From Oryzisolibacter propanilivorax (GTDB lineage: Bacteria; Pseudomonadota; Gammaproteobacteria; Burkholderiales; Burkholderiaceae_C): 64,000 nucleotides of DNA. Under the pieces are notes generated by a model, which worked only from the letters and a program-made list of their open reading frames with translations, was not told the origin of the DNA and ran no database searches. Of this stretch, positions 35,945 through 47,268 are shown piece after piece (within the stretch, counting starts at the first letter, position 1; each line of letters starts with the position of its first letter). The stretch spans positions 434,001 to 498,000 of the forward strand of contig NZ_FNHP01000002.1 in assembly GCF_900103645.1 (NCBI RefSeq). Direction: 5' to 3'. The position numbers and the translations under genes are program-made.

Positions 35945-36139
35945 CGCCGGTTTCCCTGAAATGCGTTCAGGGTAGCTATAGGCCTGGGTGAGCGGTTTTC
36001 CTTGCGGTGCGGTGTTGCGCCAAGGGGTGCGCCGGCCCGGCTTTTCGCGCTTTCCCGGCCGATGTGCCCTGCCGCCTCGTCGCGGCAGCCCAGGCCGGCG
36101 GCAGCGCCCCATCACTGCACCCTTTCAAGGACCGAGATC

Positions 36140-36274
36140 ATGAAACGTACCTACCAGCCCTCCAAGACGCGCCGCGCCCGCACCCACGGTTTCCTGGTGC
36201 GCATGAAGACCCGCGGCGGCCGCGCCGTCATCAACGCCCGCCGCGCCAAGGGCCGCAAGCGCCTGGCCGTCTGA
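36140..36274 (+). CDS. rpmH: 50S ribosomal protein L34
   Basis: A 44-residue, highly basic protein: [20 protein letters not shown], then [20 protein letters not shown] and a short end RLAV. This is the invariant L34 sequence. It is first in the rpmH-rnpA-yidD-yidC run next to the origin. Confidence 0.98.
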   Translation: MKRTYQPSKTRRARTHGFLVRMKTRGGRAVINARRAKGRKRLAV

Positions 36275-36336
36275 GGCCGGCGCCCGCTGCCCCGGTGTGC
36301 GCCGTGCCGGCTGCCGCGCGCGGTGATGCCGTTGCC

Positions 36337-36804
36337 ATGCACCGGCTGAAGACCCGCCCCCAGTTCCAGTCAACCCTGGCCGGGGGCACCGTCGCGCGCA
36401 CGGCGCACTTCGCGCTGCATCGGCTCGTGTTGCCGGTGCCGGGCGAGGCGCCACCCGCATTCGCATCCGCTTCCACAGGGCCCGAAGGCGCAGCGCCTTC
36501 GCCGGCCCTGTTCGCGTTGCCGGCGGGCGCTGCCCAGGCTCCCTGGCTGGGCGCCATGGTGCCCAAGCGCTGGGCGCGCCGCGCCGTCACGCGCAACGCC
36601 ATCAAGCGGCAGATCTACACCGTCGCGCGCGAGCACGCGCAGCGTCTGCCACATGCCGCGCATGTGGTGCGCCTGCGCGCTACGTTCGACCGCAAGCAGT
36701 TCATCAGTGCGTCCTCCGATCTGCTCAAGCAGGCGGTGCGCGCCGAGCTGCAGCAGCTGTTCGCGCGCGCCGTGCGTGGCCCTGGTCCCTCGGGCGCGGC
36801 ATGA
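36337..36804 (+). CDS. rnpA: Ribonuclease P protein component
   Basis: A 155-residue basic protein that binds the RNase P RNA for tRNA 5' maturation. The N terminus is MHRLKTRPQFQSTLAGGTVA; the RNR-type motif is KRWARRAVTRNAIKRQIY; and VVRLRATFDRKQF follows. It is longer than E. coli RnpA (119) because of a Pro/Ala/Ser-rich stretch at about 34-72. Part of this is encoded by a GC-rich hairpin (36475-36511). ATG 36337 is the only sensible in-frame start. It overlaps yidD by four bases. Confidence 0.93.
   Translation: MHRLKTRPQFQSTLAGGTVARTAHFALHRLVLPVPGEAPPAFASASTGPEGAAPSPALFALPAGAAQAPWLGAMVPKRWARRAVTRNAIKRQIYTVAREHAQRLPHAAHVVRLRATFDRKQFISASSDLLKQAVRAELQQLFARAVRGPGPSGAA
36475..36511. repeat. 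GC-rich palindrome inside rnpA
   Basis: ACAGGGCC..GAAGGCG / CGCCTTC..GGCCCTGT arms form a hairpin of about 15 pairs within the non-conserved segment of RnpA (residues 47-59). The GAAGGCGC / GCGCCTTC core resembles part of repeat C in fmt. Confidence 0.6.
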
Positions 36805-37103
36805 TGCGCCGGCTGCTGATCGCGCTGGTGCGCGGCTACCGCCTGCTGCTCAGCCCCTGGCTGGGCTCGGCCTGCCGCTTCGAGCCGACCTGCTCGGTGT
36901 ACGCACTGGGCGTGCTGGAGCGCCACGGCGCCGCCGCCGGCAGCTGGCTGACCCTGGGTCGCCTGGCGCGCTGCCATCCCTGGTGCGCCGGCGGGCATGA
37001 TCCCGTGCCGCAGCAGCTGCCGCGCCACCTGCACCTGTTCTCGCGGCTGGTCCCGCCCGGCCATCCACCTTCCTCGGACAACCAGACCTCCTCCTCTCCA
37101 TGA
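36801..37103 (+). CDS. yidD: Membrane protein insertion efficiency factor YidD
   Basis: A 100-residue member of the YidD family (UPF0161), thought to assist YidC. Hallmarks are LIALVRGYRLLLSPWLGSAC, RFEPTCSVYALGVLERHGA and a later RCHPWCAGGHDPVP. The start ATG overlaps the rnpA stop and the stop overlaps the yidC start, both by four bases, so the three are translationally coupled. A second ATG at 36804 is equally possible. Confidence 0.95.
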   Translation: MMRRLLIALVRGYRLLLSPWLGSACRFEPTCSVYALGVLERHGAAAGSWLTLGRLARCHPWCAGGHDPVPQQLPRHLHLFSRLVPPGHPPSSDNQTSSSP

Positions 37104-38797
37104 ACGACATCCGCCGCACCATCCTGTGGGTGATCTTTGGCTTTTCCATGGTGTTGCTGTGGGACAAGTGGCAGATCCACAACGGCCACAAAGCCACCTT
37201 CTTCCCCTCCGCGCCGAGCCAGACGGCCCCCGTCGCGCCGGCCGCGCCGGCTGCCACTACCGCCGATGTGCCGGCGGCCAGCAGCAGCGGCGCCGTGGCG
37301 GCGCCGCCCACCGGCGTGCCGGGCGATGCCCCGATGGCGGCGCCTGCGACACCGCGCGAGCGCGTCACCGTGAGCACCGACGTGCTGCGCCTGGCCTTCG
37401 ACAGCGAGGGCGGCTCGCTGGTGCATGGCGAGATGCTGCAGTACGCCGACATGCAGGACAAGTCGCGCCCGTTCGTGCTGCTCGACCAGAGCGCGCAGCG
37501 CGTGTACGTGGCGCAGACCGGCCTGATCGGCGGCGCCTGGCCGACGCACAAGACGACCATGACCGTCGTGCCCGGCCCGCGCGAACTGCAGCCCGGCCAG
37601 GACACGCTGGCCGTGCGCTTCGAGTCCCCGGACCTGGGCGGGGTGAAGCTGGTCAAGACCTGGACGCTCCAGCGCGGCTCCTATGACATCGCCGTGCAGC
37701 ACGAGGTGGTCAACACCGGCAGCACCCCGGTGTCGCCGCAGCTGTACCTGCAACTGGTGCGCGACGGCAACAAGCCCGAGGGCGAGTCGTCGTTCTACTC
37801 GACCTTCACCGGCCCGGCCGTCTACACCGAGGCCAAGAAGTACCACAAGGTGGACTTCAAGGACATCGAGAACGGCAAGGCCGAGATCGACAGGAACGCC
37901 GACAACGGCTATGTCGCCATGGTGCAGCACTACTTCGCCACCGCTTGGTTGTTGGCCCAGGGGCAGCAACGCGAGCTGTTCGTGCGCAAGGTCGACAGCA
38001 ACCTGTACGCCGTGGGCATGATCACGCCGCTGGGCGAGATCGCCCCCGGCCAGGCCAAGACGCTGCAGGCGCAGCTGTACGCCGGCCCGCAGATCGAGAC
38101 GCAGCTGGAAAAGCTCGCCCCCGGCCTGGAGCTGGTCAAGGACTACGGCTGGCTGACCATCCTGGCCAAGCCGCTGTACTGGCTGCTGGACCAACTGCAC
38201 AAGGTGCTGGGCAACTGGGGCTGGTCCATCGTGGCGCTGGTGGTGCTGCTGAAGATCGCCTTCTACTGGCTGAACGCCAAGGCCTACTCCAGCATGGCCA
38301 AGATGAAGGCCATCAACCCCCGCATCCAGGAAATGCGCGAGCGCCTGAAGGACAAGCCGCAGCAGATGCAGATGGAGATGATGCGCATCTACCGCGAGGA
38401 AAAAGTGAACCCCATGGGTGGCTGCCTGCCCATCATGATCCAGATCCCGGTGTTCATCGCGCTGTACTGGGTGCTGCTGTCCAGCGTCGAGATGCGCAAC
38501 GCGCCCTGGATCGGCTGGATCCACGACCTGTCCTCGCCCGATCCGTTCTTCATCCTGCCCATCCTGATGGCGATGTCGTCGCTCCTGCAGACCGCGCTGA
38601 ACCCGGCGCCGCCGGACCCGATGCAGGCCAAGATGATGTGGTTCATGCCGCTGATCTTCAGCGTGATGTTCTTCTTCTTCCCGGCCGGCCTGGTGCTGTA
38701 CTGGCTGACGAACAACCTGCTGTCGATCGCGCAGCAGTGGATCATCAACCGCCGCATGGGTGTGCCGCCGCAGTTCAACCTGCCGAAGTTCCGCTGA
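37100..38797 (+). CDS. yidC: Membrane protein insertase YidC
   Basis: A 565-residue inner-membrane insertase (Oxa1 family). An N-terminal anchor (TILWVIFGFSMVLLWDKWQI) is followed by an Ala/Pro-rich linker and a large periplasmic domain (about 85-345). Five C-terminal helices include GNWGWSIVALVVLLKIAFYW, MNPMGGCLPIMIQIPVFIAL-type residues and FFFPAGLVLYWLTNNLLSIA. The usual proteobacterial length. mnmE, normally next, lies 17 kb downstream here. Confidence 0.98.
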   Translation: MNDIRRTILWVIFGFSMVLLWDKWQIHNGHKATFFPSAPSQTAPVAPAAPAATTADVPAASSSGAVAAPPTGVPGDAPMAAPATPRERVTVSTDVLRLAFDSEGGSLVHGEMLQYADMQDKSRPFVLLDQSAQRVYVAQTGLIGGAWPTHKTTMTVVPGPRELQPGQDTLAVRFESPDLGGVKLVKTWTLQRGSYDIAVQHEVVNTGSTPVSPQLYLQLVRDGNKPEGESSFYSTFTGPAVYTEAKKYHKVDFKDIENGKAEIDRNADNGYVAMVQHYFATAWLLAQGQQRELFVRKVDSNLYAVGMITPLGEIAPGQAKTLQAQLYAGPQIETQLEKLAPGLELVKDYGWLTILAKPLYWLLDQLHKVLGNWGWSIVALVVLLKIAFYWLNAKAYSSMAKMKAINPRIQEMRERLKDKPQQMQMEMMRIYREEKVNPMGGCLPIMIQIPVFIALYWVLLSSVEMRNAPWIGWIHDLSSPDPFFILPILMAMSSLLQTALNPAPPDPMQAKMMWFMPLIFSVMFFFFPAGLVLYWLTNNLLSIAQQWIINRRMGVPPQFNLPKFR

Positions 38798-38836
38798 TGC
38801 CGCGCCCGGGCGCGCTGCGCGTCCGGCTGCTCCCTG

Positions 38837-38868
38837 CCACGGCCGCCCTTGGGCGGCCGTGGTCGTTT
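38837..38868 (+). terminator. Terminator after yidC
   Basis: The stem CCACGGCCGCCC / GGGCGGCCGTGG is followed by TCGTTTTG, 40 bases after the yidC stop. The T-run is short and interrupted, so termination may be partial. Confidence 0.7.
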
Positions 38869-38913
38869 TGGTTAGGATGCGCCACCAACCAACCCAACGA
38901 GGAGACCGATCTG

Positions 38914-40500
38914 ATGACGCACCGCAAGACGTTCCGCCTGGCCCTGCTGGCCGGCACCGCGCTGCTGGCCCTGGGCAGCGCCCAGGCCGCCACCCTGCGC
39001 TGGGCCGGCGCCAATGACATTCTCACCGTCGACCCGCACGCGCAGAACCACCAGACCACGCACGCCTTCCTGCAGCAGGTCTACGAGAGCCTGGTGCGCT
39101 ACGACGAGAAGTTTCAGATCGAGCCGGCCCTGGCCACCAAGTGGGAGCAGATCAGCCCGACCCAGGTGCGCTTCACGCTGCGCCAGGGCGTGAAATTTCA
39201 TGATGGCGCACCCTTCACTGCCGACGACGTGGTGTTCTCGCTCACCCGGGCGATGACGCCGCCGTCCAACATGCAAAGCGCCACGCAGAGCATCAAGGAA
39301 GTCAAGAAGGTCGACGACCACACGGTGGACCTGATCTTGAAGGGCCCGAACCCCATCCTGCTGCGCGAGATCACCGAGGCGCGCATCATGAACAAGGCCT
39401 GGGCCGAGAAGAACAACTCGGTCAAGTCGCAGGACTACGGCGGCAAGGAAGAAAACTACGCCTCGCGCAACGCCAACGGAACGGGGCCCTTCAAGCTGGT
39501 CGGCTGGCAGCCCGACGTGAAGGTGCAGCTGACCAAGAACCCGGACTGGTGGGACAAGCCGCGCGGCAACGTCGACGAGGTAGTGTTCACGCCCATCAAG
39601 TCGGCCGCCACGCGCACCGCGGCGCTGATCTCGGGGCAGGTGGACTTCGTCGTCGACCCACCGCCACAGGACCTGGCGCGCATGAAGTCCAACCCCGACA
39701 TCAAGCTGATCGAAGGCGCTGAGAACCGCACCATCTACTTGGGCCTGGACCAGTTCCGCGACGAGCTGCCCGGTGCCGGCACACCGGGCAAGAACCCGCT
39801 CAAGGACAAGCGCGTGCGCCAGGCGCTGTACCAGGCGATCGACTCTGCCGGCCTGCACAAGAACACCATGCGCGGCCTGTCGGTGCCCGCCGGCGCGATG
39901 GTTGCGCCCATGGTGCATGGCTGGACCAAGCAGCTGGACGAGCGCGCCGCCAAGTACGACGTGGAAGCGGCCAAGAAGCTGTTGGCCGACGCGGGCTATC
40001 CCAACGGCTTCGCGTTGAAGCTGGAATGCCCGAACGACCGCTACGTGAACGACGAAGCCATCTGCCAGGCAGTCACCGCCATGTGGACGCGCATCGGCGT
40101 CAAGACCTCGCTGTCGGCAGCGCCCATGGCGCAGTTCGTCACCCGCGTCATGAACAACGACGTCAACGCCTACCTCTTCGGCTGGGGCGTGGCAACGTTC
40201 GATGCGCTGTACACGCTGGACTCGCTCATGGCCACCAAGCAGGGCAAGACGGCGGCCGGCGTGTACAACGGCGGGCGCATCAGCGACCCGAAGCTGGACG
40301 CCATGATCCAGCAGATCAAGACCGAGATGGACCAGCCCAAGCGCGACGCGCTGCTGCACGATGCGCTGAAGCTGACCAAGGACGAGTACTACTACCTGCC
40401 GCTGCACCACCAGATCCGCCCCTGGGCGATGCGCAAGGGCGTGGACACGGTACACCGCGCCGACGACCGGCCGATGCCGATCTGGACGACCATCAAGTAA
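38914..40500 (+). CDS. Peptide ABC transporter substrate-binding protein (SBP_bac_5), orphan
   Basis: A 528-residue periplasmic binding protein for peptides or related compounds. The signal peptide is LALLAGTALLALGSAQA with cleavage before ATLRW. The SBP_bac_5 signature region has DPHAQNHQTTHAFLQQVYES and [20 protein letters not shown]. It has its own ribosome-binding site (CGAGGAGA) and a strong terminator 40 bases beyond the stop, so it is a single-gene unit. No permease or ATPase genes adjoin it, though the GsiACD components 2-9 kb downstream could serve it. Confidence 0.93.
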   Translation: MTHRKTFRLALLAGTALLALGSAQAATLRWAGANDILTVDPHAQNHQTTHAFLQQVYESLVRYDEKFQIEPALATKWEQISPTQVRFTLRQGVKFHDGAPFTADDVVFSLTRAMTPPSNMQSATQSIKEVKKVDDHTVDLILKGPNPILLREITEARIMNKAWAEKNNSVKSQDYGGKEENYASRNANGTGPFKLVGWQPDVKVQLTKNPDWWDKPRGNVDEVVFTPIKSAATRTAALISGQVDFVVDPPPQDLARMKSNPDIKLIEGAENRTIYLGLDQFRDELPGAGTPGKNPLKDKRVRQALYQAIDSAGLHKNTMRGLSVPAGAMVAPMVHGWTKQLDERAAKYDVEAAKKLLADAGYPNGFALKLECPNDRYVNDEAICQAVTAMWTRIGVKTSLSAAPMAQFVTRVMNNDVNAYLFGWGVATFDALYTLDSLMATKQGKTAAGVYNGGRISDPKLDAMIQQIKTEMDQPKRDALLHDALKLTKDEYYYLPLHHQIRPWAMRKGVDTVHRADDRPMPIWTTIK

Positions 40501-40539
40501 CCATAGCGCGCGGGCTACAAGGCCTGTGACCTATCCAAG

Positions 40540-40564
40540 AAGCCCGCCATGTGCGGGCTTTTTT
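40540..40564 (+). terminator. Rho-independent terminator
   Basis: Stem AAGCCCGC / GCGGGCTT with a 5-base loop and a run of six T, directly after the SBP_bac_5 gene. Confidence 0.95.
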
Positions 40565-40686
40565 CATGTGGCGGTGTAGGCGTTAACCCTGATAAAAAAC
40601 GTGTCATGTCTTGTTGTTTGATGAAATTTTCTTCTTAACATGGATGCGGGAAAATTTTTGATCATTGCGCAGTTGCCGTGCCCACT

Positions 40687-41610
40687 ATGTCCTCCATACT
40701 TGAGGTCGACACCATTTCCATCGCTGCCCGCATCGCTCGTGCCAAGCCCTCGCTGACCCGCTCGCATCAGCAGATGGCCGAATACGTGCTGCGCCATCCG
40801 CTACAGGCCGCGACCATGCCGATCGACGAGCTGGCTGCCGCAGTCGGGGTGTCGGTGGCCACGGCCAACCGGTTCGCGCGTGCCATCGGGCTGTCGGGCT
40901 ATCCCATGTTGCGCGCGGAGCTGGTCAAGGGCTTTGAAGCCATGCTCGCGCCGGTCGAAAAAATGCGCGCACGGCTGCAGCAGCCTGGTTCGGTCTTCGA
41001 CGCATTTCTGGCGGCGCTGGATGAGAACCAGCGCAACATCGCCGCTACGCGCGCCGCCCTGCAGGCCCAGGAATGCGAAGCAGCCGTGCAGGCCATTGTC
41101 CAGGCCCACCGTGTCTATGTGCTGGGCTTTGGCGCATCAGGCTGGTTGGCTGGCCTGTTGCAGCGTGGATTGGAAACGTACTGCGAGAACGTGCACCTGA
41201 TGAGCAGCGTCGGCGGTGCCTCGCAGGGGGCGCGCCAGTTGCCGCGCATGGGTGCGCGCGACTTGGTCATTGCCATCGCCTTCCCGCGCTACCTGTCCGA
41301 TACCGTGTTGCTGGCTCAGGCAGCGCATGAGCGTGGAGTGGGCGTGCTGGCGTTGACCGATGGGCCGCATTCGCCTCTGGTGCCGGTCGCACACCACTGC
41401 CTGTACGCGCATGCCGAGAGCTACCACGCGGCCAACTCCGAATCCACGGTCCTGGCGCTCATCGAGGCGCTATGCAGTGCCGTGGCGCTGCGCAGACGCG
41501 GTTCCGTGCAGGACGCCGCGCGCGTCACCGAGGCCGTTCTGCCCTGGTTGCACGACAGCGCCCGCGCGAGCCTGCGCGTTCGCGCGCCTGCGGCCAATGT
41601 CTCTGAATGA
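40687..41610 (+). CDS. MurR/RpiR-family transcriptional regulator
   Basis: A 307-residue regulator with an N-terminal HTH-RpiR domain (SLTRSHQQMAEYVLRHPLQA, then VGVSVATANRFARAIG) and a C-terminal SIS domain that would bind a phosphosugar or similar ligand (VYVLGFGASGWLAGLLQRGL; ARDLVIAIAFPRYLSDTV). It heads the isoaspartyl peptidase/peptide transporter operon, overlapping the next gene by four bases, so it probably controls it. MurR relatives control N-acetylmuramate use, which fits a wall-derived ligand, but that is inference. ATG 40687 is preferred over GTG 40678. The 120 bases upstream are unusually A/T-rich. Confidence 0.9.
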   Translation: MSSILEVDTISIAARIARAKPSLTRSHQQMAEYVLRHPLQAATMPIDELAAAVGVSVATANRFARAIGLSGYPMLRAELVKGFEAMLAPVEKMRARLQQPGSVFDAFLAALDENQRNIAATRAALQAQECEAAVQAIVQAHRVYVLGFGASGWLAGLLQRGLETYCENVHLMSSVGGASQGARQLPRMGARDLVIAIAFPRYLSDTVLLAQAAHERGVGVLALTDGPHSPLVPVAHHCLYAHAESYHAANSESTVLALIEALCSAVALRRRGSVQDAARVTEAVLPWLHDSARASLRVRAPAANVSE

Positions 41611-42608
41611 ACCCCATGCCTCCGACACCTGCTTTGCCCTCCATCCCTGTCATCGTTCTCCACGGCGGCGCAGGCACTCTCTTGCGCAGCCTCATCAGCG
41701 CTGAACAGGAGCAGGCCTACCATGCCGCACTGCACTCTGCGCTTGTGGCCGGGCAGGGGGTGCTGGCGCGCGGCGGCGCGTCGCTGGAGGCCGTGTGCGT
41801 GGCCGTGCAGGCCATGGAGGACTGTCCCCTGTTCAATGCGGGCCATGGTGCCGTCTTCACTGCCGAAGACACGCACGAACTTGATGCCGCCGTGATGGAG
41901 GGCACACACCTTGCCGCAGGTGCAGTTGCCGGTATCACGCGCATTCGCAACCCCGTGCTGGCCGCACGCGCCGTGCTGCAGCACGGCCAGCACGTACTGA
42001 TGGCAGGCGAGGGCGCCGAGCAGCTGGCGCGGGATGCGGGGCTGCCTGTGGTGGAGCCGGAGTATTTCTCCACCGAGGCACGCCGCGCGCAGCTGCGCGA
42101 TGCGCAGGCGCGTGCCAGCGGCGCAGTGCTCGACCATGACGGTGCGGCGGCCCTGGCCGCCCGCCCGCCCGGTGGGCCGTTGCACGAGGGCAGCAAGATG
42201 GGCACGGTAGGAGCCGTGGCGCTGGACGCGCATGGCCACCTGGCGGCCGCCACCTCCACCGGTGGCATGACCAATAAACGCCCCGGACGTGTGGGCGACA
42301 GCCCGTTGATCGGCGCCGGCACCTACGCCGACGACCGCACTGCCGCCGTTTCCTGTACCGGACACGGCGAGAGTTTCATCCGTGTGGCGGCCGCGCACGA
42401 CGTTTGCGCGCGCATGGCCTATGGCGGCTTTTCGCTGCAGCAGGCCTGCGACGCCGTGGTGCACCAGGCGCTGCCGGCCATTCACGGCACTGGCGGGCTG
42501 GTGGCCGTGGACGCGCGCGGCAACGTCTGTCTGTCTTTCAACACCGAAGGCATGTACCGCGGCCTGGCGCGTGTCGGTCAGGCGCCTGAAACCTTCATCT
42601 ACCGTTGA
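41607..42608 (+). CDS. iaaA: Isoaspartyl peptidase / L-asparaginase (Ntn hydrolase)
   Basis: A 333-residue plant-type asparaginase that cleaves beta-aspartyl dipeptides and asparagine. It should self-cleave before the nucleophile Thr200 in [20 protein letters not shown] at the N terminus and [20 protein letters not shown] (77-96) are family signatures, and [20 protein letters not shown] forms the second substrate loop. In E. coli, iaaA precedes gsiABCD, the glutathione/peptide importer; the same association is seen here. ATGA overlap with the regulator gene. Confidence 0.95.
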   Translation: MNPMPPTPALPSIPVIVLHGGAGTLLRSLISAEQEQAYHAALHSALVAGQGVLARGGASLEAVCVAVQAMEDCPLFNAGHGAVFTAEDTHELDAAVMEGTHLAAGAVAGITRIRNPVLAARAVLQHGQHVLMAGEGAEQLARDAGLPVVEPEYFSTEARRAQLRDAQARASGAVLDHDGAAALAARPPGGPLHEGSKMGTVGAVALDAHGHLAAATSTGGMTNKRPGRVGDSPLIGAGTYADDRTAAVSCTGHGESFIRVAAAHDVCARMAYGGFSLQQACDAVVHQALPAIHGTGGLVAVDARGNVCLSFNTEGMYRGLARVGQAPETFIYR

Positions 42609-42640
42609 GCAGCCACGACTGTGGCGCCCGAATACGTCCG

Positions 42641-44515
<1,875 letters not shown>

Positions 44516-44519
44516 ATTT

Positions 44520-44577
44520 GAATGAAATCGGCCTTCAGCCCTCATAAAACAAGGGCAGAAAGCTATCTTTTTTGTAG
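44520..44577 (+). repeat. Dispersed repeat A, copy 8, between gsiA and gsiB
   Basis: Forward orientation: GAATGAAATCGGCC, CAGCCCTCATAAAACAAGGGC, AAGCTATCTTTTTTGTAG. It occupies most of the 96-base gap in the operon, ending 35 bases before the gsiB start. Confidence 0.85.
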
Positions 44578-44611
44578 TCGTCCCGTTTCCTTCTCACTGG
44601 AGAGTTCACCC

Positions 44612-46162
44612 ATGAAGACAACCGCTTCCACCCGCCGCACGGCCCAGGCCCTGATGGCCCTGGCCGCCTTCGCTGCATCCGGCTCCGTGCTGGCCGCGGG
44701 CAATGCCGTGCTGGCCATTTACCAGCAGCCCGAGACGCTGGACCCGTACAACACCAACACCACCATCACCACGGCCGTCACCAAGACCTTCTATGAAGGG
44801 CTGTTTGCGTTCGACAAGGACCTGAAGATCAAGAACGTGTTGGCCGAGAGCTACGACGTGTCCGGTGACGGCCTGGTCTACACCTTCAAGCTGCGCCAAG
44901 GCGTGAAGTTCCACGACGGCACCGACTTCAACGCCGCCGCGGCCAAGGCCAACCTCGACCGTGTGATGGACCCCGCCAACCGCCTGCTGCGTGCCAACCA
45001 GTTCAATCGCGTTGCCAAGGTCGAGGCCGTGAACCCGCAGACCCTGCGCATCACGCTCAAGGAACCCTTCGGCCCCTTCATCAATGCTTTGGCCCACGCC
45101 TCGGCCGCGATCATCTCGCCCGCCGCGCTGCAAAAATGGGGCAGCAAGGACATCGCCTTCCACCCCGTGGGGACCGGCCCGTTCGAGTTCGTCGAGTGGA
45201 AGCAGACCGAAGCCATCGTCGGCAAGAAGTTCGCCGGCTACTGGAAGCAGGGCTACCCCAAGGTCGACCAAGTGACCTGGAAGCCCGTGACCGAGAACAA
45301 CACCCGCGCCGCCATGCTGCAGACGGGCGAGGCCGATTTCGCGTTCACGCTGCCCTATGAGCAGATCGCCACGCTCAAGAAGAGCGACAAGGTGGAGGTC
45401 GTGTCCCGACCGTCCATCATCCAGCGCTTCCTGACGTTCAACCTGCTGCAAAAGCCCTTCGACAACGTGAAGGTGCGCGAGGCCATCGGCTACGCCATCA
45501 ACAAGGACGCGCTGGCCAAGGTGGCCTTCAGCGGCCATGCTTTCCCCGCCCAGGGCTTCGTGCCGCAGGGCGTGGAGTACGCGCTGAAGATGCCGCCCGT
45601 TCCCTACAACGTGGCCAAGGCCAAGGAGCTGCTCAAGGAAGCGGGCTTCCCCAACGGCTTCGAGACCACGCTGTGGAGCGGCTACAACAACACCACCAGC
45701 CAGAAGGTGATCCAGTTCATCCAGCAGCAGCTGCAGCAGGTCGGCATCAAGGTGTCGGTGGAGGCGCTGGAGCCCGGCAAGCGCGTGGAGCTGGTCGATT
45801 CCTGGCCCGACCCGAAGACCGCCAAGGCGCGCCTGTACTACATCGGCTGGTCGTCCTCCACCGGCGAGGCCGACTGGGCGCTGCGACCGCTGTTCGCCAC
45901 CGAGTCCTGGTCGCCCAAGCTGGCGAACTACGCCTTCTACAGCAACCCCGTGGTCGATGACGCCATCGCCAAGGCCTTGATCACCACCGACAGCGGCGAG
46001 CGCGCCGCCCTGTACAAGACCGTGCAGGAACAGCTTGGCAAGGACCTGCCGCGCATTCCGCTGGTGACGGAGGACGTGCTGTATGCCCACTCCAAGCGCC
46101 TGTCGGGTGTCTACGTGATGCCCGACGGCAACATCAACAGCGACGAGATCGCCATCAAGTGA
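44612..46162 (+). CDS. gsiB: Peptide/glutathione ABC importer substrate-binding protein GsiB
   Basis: A 516-residue periplasmic SBP_bac_5 protein. The signal peptide is [14 protein letters not shown] with cleavage near AAGN; then come [19 protein letters not shown] and [20 protein letters not shown]. It captures the substrate for GsiACD. In E. coli GsiB binds glutathione; here the neighbouring peptidases point rather to isoaspartyl or D-amino-acid peptides. ATG 44612 is preceded by CTGGAGAG. Confidence 0.93.
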   Translation: MKTTASTRRTAQALMALAAFAASGSVLAAGNAVLAIYQQPETLDPYNTNTTITTAVTKTFYEGLFAFDKDLKIKNVLAESYDVSGDGLVYTFKLRQGVKFHDGTDFNAAAAKANLDRVMDPANRLLRANQFNRVAKVEAVNPQTLRITLKEPFGPFINALAHASAAIISPAALQKWGSKDIAFHPVGTGPFEFVEWKQTEAIVGKKFAGYWKQGYPKVDQVTWKPVTENNTRAAMLQTGEADFAFTLPYEQIATLKKSDKVEVVSRPSIIQRFLTFNLLQKPFDNVKVREAIGYAINKDALAKVAFSGHAFPAQGFVPQGVEYALKMPPVPYNVAKAKELLKEAGFPNGFETTLWSGYNNTTSQKVIQFIQQQLQQVGIKVSVEALEPGKRVELVDSWPDPKTAKARLYYIGWSSSTGEADWALRPLFATESWSPKLANYAFYSNPVVDDAIAKALITTDSGERAALYKTVQEQLGKDLPRIPLVTEDVLYAHSKRLSGVYVMPDGNINSDEIAIK

Positions 46163-46290
46163 GGCACCCCCCTGCGGCATTGCGCGCCTTCCCCCCGCTC
46201 TCGCAGCGCTGCACGCTGCGGGCAGGGGGACGCCGCCGGTGCTGCGGGACGGTCCTTGCACGGCGGCCCTGGCCTGGGGCGCGCCGGTTT
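46163..46290 (+). repeat. Dispersed repeat B, copy 2, between gsiB and gsiC
   Basis: It begins directly after the gsiB stop: GGCACCCCCCTGCGGC, CCTTCCCCCCGCTCTCGC, GGGCAGGGGGACGCCGCC, GTCCTTGCACGGCGGCC. It matches copy 1 at 33053-33166 read on the minus strand. The 169-base gap holds nothing else that I can see. Confidence 0.85.
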
Positions 46291-46331
46291 CTTGCCCTGA
46301 CCCCAAAGCGGGATTGGTACCCCGCACTGCC

Positions 46332-47252
46332 ATGCTGAATTACTTTTTCAAACGCCTGCTGGGGCTGCTGCCCACGCTGCTGATCGTGGCGGTGCTGGTG
46401 TTCCTGTTCGTGCACCTGCTGCCCGGCGACCCGGCGCGGCTGGCCGCCGGGCAGGACGCCGACGAGGCCACGGTGCAGCTGGTGCGCCAGGAGCTGGGCC
46501 TGGACCGGCCGCTGCCCGAGCAGTTCGTGCACTTCTTCTCGCGCATGGTGCAGGGCGACTTCGGCCTGTCGATGCGCACACGCCGCCCGGTGGCGGCCGA
46601 GATCGGCGAGCGCTTCATGCCCACGCTGCTGCTCACCCTGAGCAGCATGGCCTGGTCGGTCGTCTTCGGCATGGCCATCGGCATCGTCTCGGCCGTGTAC
46701 CGCAACCGCTGGCCCGACCGACTGGGCATGACGCTGGCGGTCTCGGGCATCTCGTTCCCAGCGTTCGCGCTGGGCATGATGCTGATGCAGGTGTTCTCGG
46801 TGCAGCTCGGCTGGCTGCCCACCGTGGGCGCCGATTCGTGGCGCCACTACATCCTGCCGTCCATCACGCTGGGCGCGGCCGTCGCCGCGGTGATGGCGCG
46901 CTTCACCCGCGCCTCCTTCGTCGAGGTGGTGCAGGAGGACTTCGTGCGCACCGCGCGCGCCAAGGGCCTGAACGAGCGCGTGGTGATCCTCAAGCACTGC
47001 CTGCGCAACGCCCTGATCCCGGTGGTCACCATGATGGGCCTGCAGTTCGGCTTCCTGCTGGGCGGCTCCATCGTGGTCGAGGCGGTGTTCAACTGGCCGG
47101 GCCTGGGCCGCCTGCTGGTGGACGCGGTGACCATGCGCGACTACCCCGTCATCCAGACGCTGGTGCTGCTGTTCTCGCTGGAATTCATCCTCATCAACCT
47201 GGTGGTGGACATGGCCTATGGCTTCATCAACCCCACCATCCGCTACAAGTGA
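46332..47252 (+). CDS. gsiC: Peptide/glutathione ABC importer permease GsiC
   Basis: A 306-residue inner-membrane permease of the DppB/OppB type. The N-terminal helix is [20 protein letters not shown], followed by GDPARL. The ATPase-contact EAA loop lies around [20 protein letters not shown], and the last helix is [20 protein letters not shown]. The length equals that of E. coli GsiC (306). ATG 46332 starts [11 protein letters not shown], the family beginning. Confidence 0.96.
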   Translation: MLNYFFKRLLGLLPTLLIVAVLVFLFVHLLPGDPARLAAGQDADEATVQLVRQELGLDRPLPEQFVHFFSRMVQGDFGLSMRTRRPVAAEIGERFMPTLLLTLSSMAWSVVFGMAIGIVSAVYRNRWPDRLGMTLAVSGISFPAFALGMMLMQVFSVQLGWLPTVGADSWRHYILPSITLGAAVAAVMARFTRASFVEVVQEDFVRTARAKGLNERVVILKHCLRNALIPVVTMMGLQFGFLLGGSIVVEAVFNWPGLGRLLVDAVTMRDYPVIQTLVLLFSLEFILINLVVDMAYGFINPTIRYK

Positions 47253-47268
47253 AAGAAGAGGACCGGCG

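Larger units (their letters stand above)
35796..36139. other. Probable replication origin region (dnaA-rpmH gap)
   Basis: The 344-base gap between divergent dnaA and rpmH is the expected oriC site in this group. I find one strong DnaA box TTATCCACA at 35864-35872 and one inverted TGTGGATAG at 35815-35823. A/T-richer sequence lies between them (GGAAATTCTACCTTGTCAAT). Only two good boxes is few for a full origin, so other weak boxes, or a second origin element elsewhere, may contribute. Confidence 0.7.

Noticed and set aside
42605-42640. TTG start for gsiA
   Set aside because: ATG codons at 42641 and 42647 lie closer to the conserved ABC domain start and there is no ribosome-binding site for the TTG.
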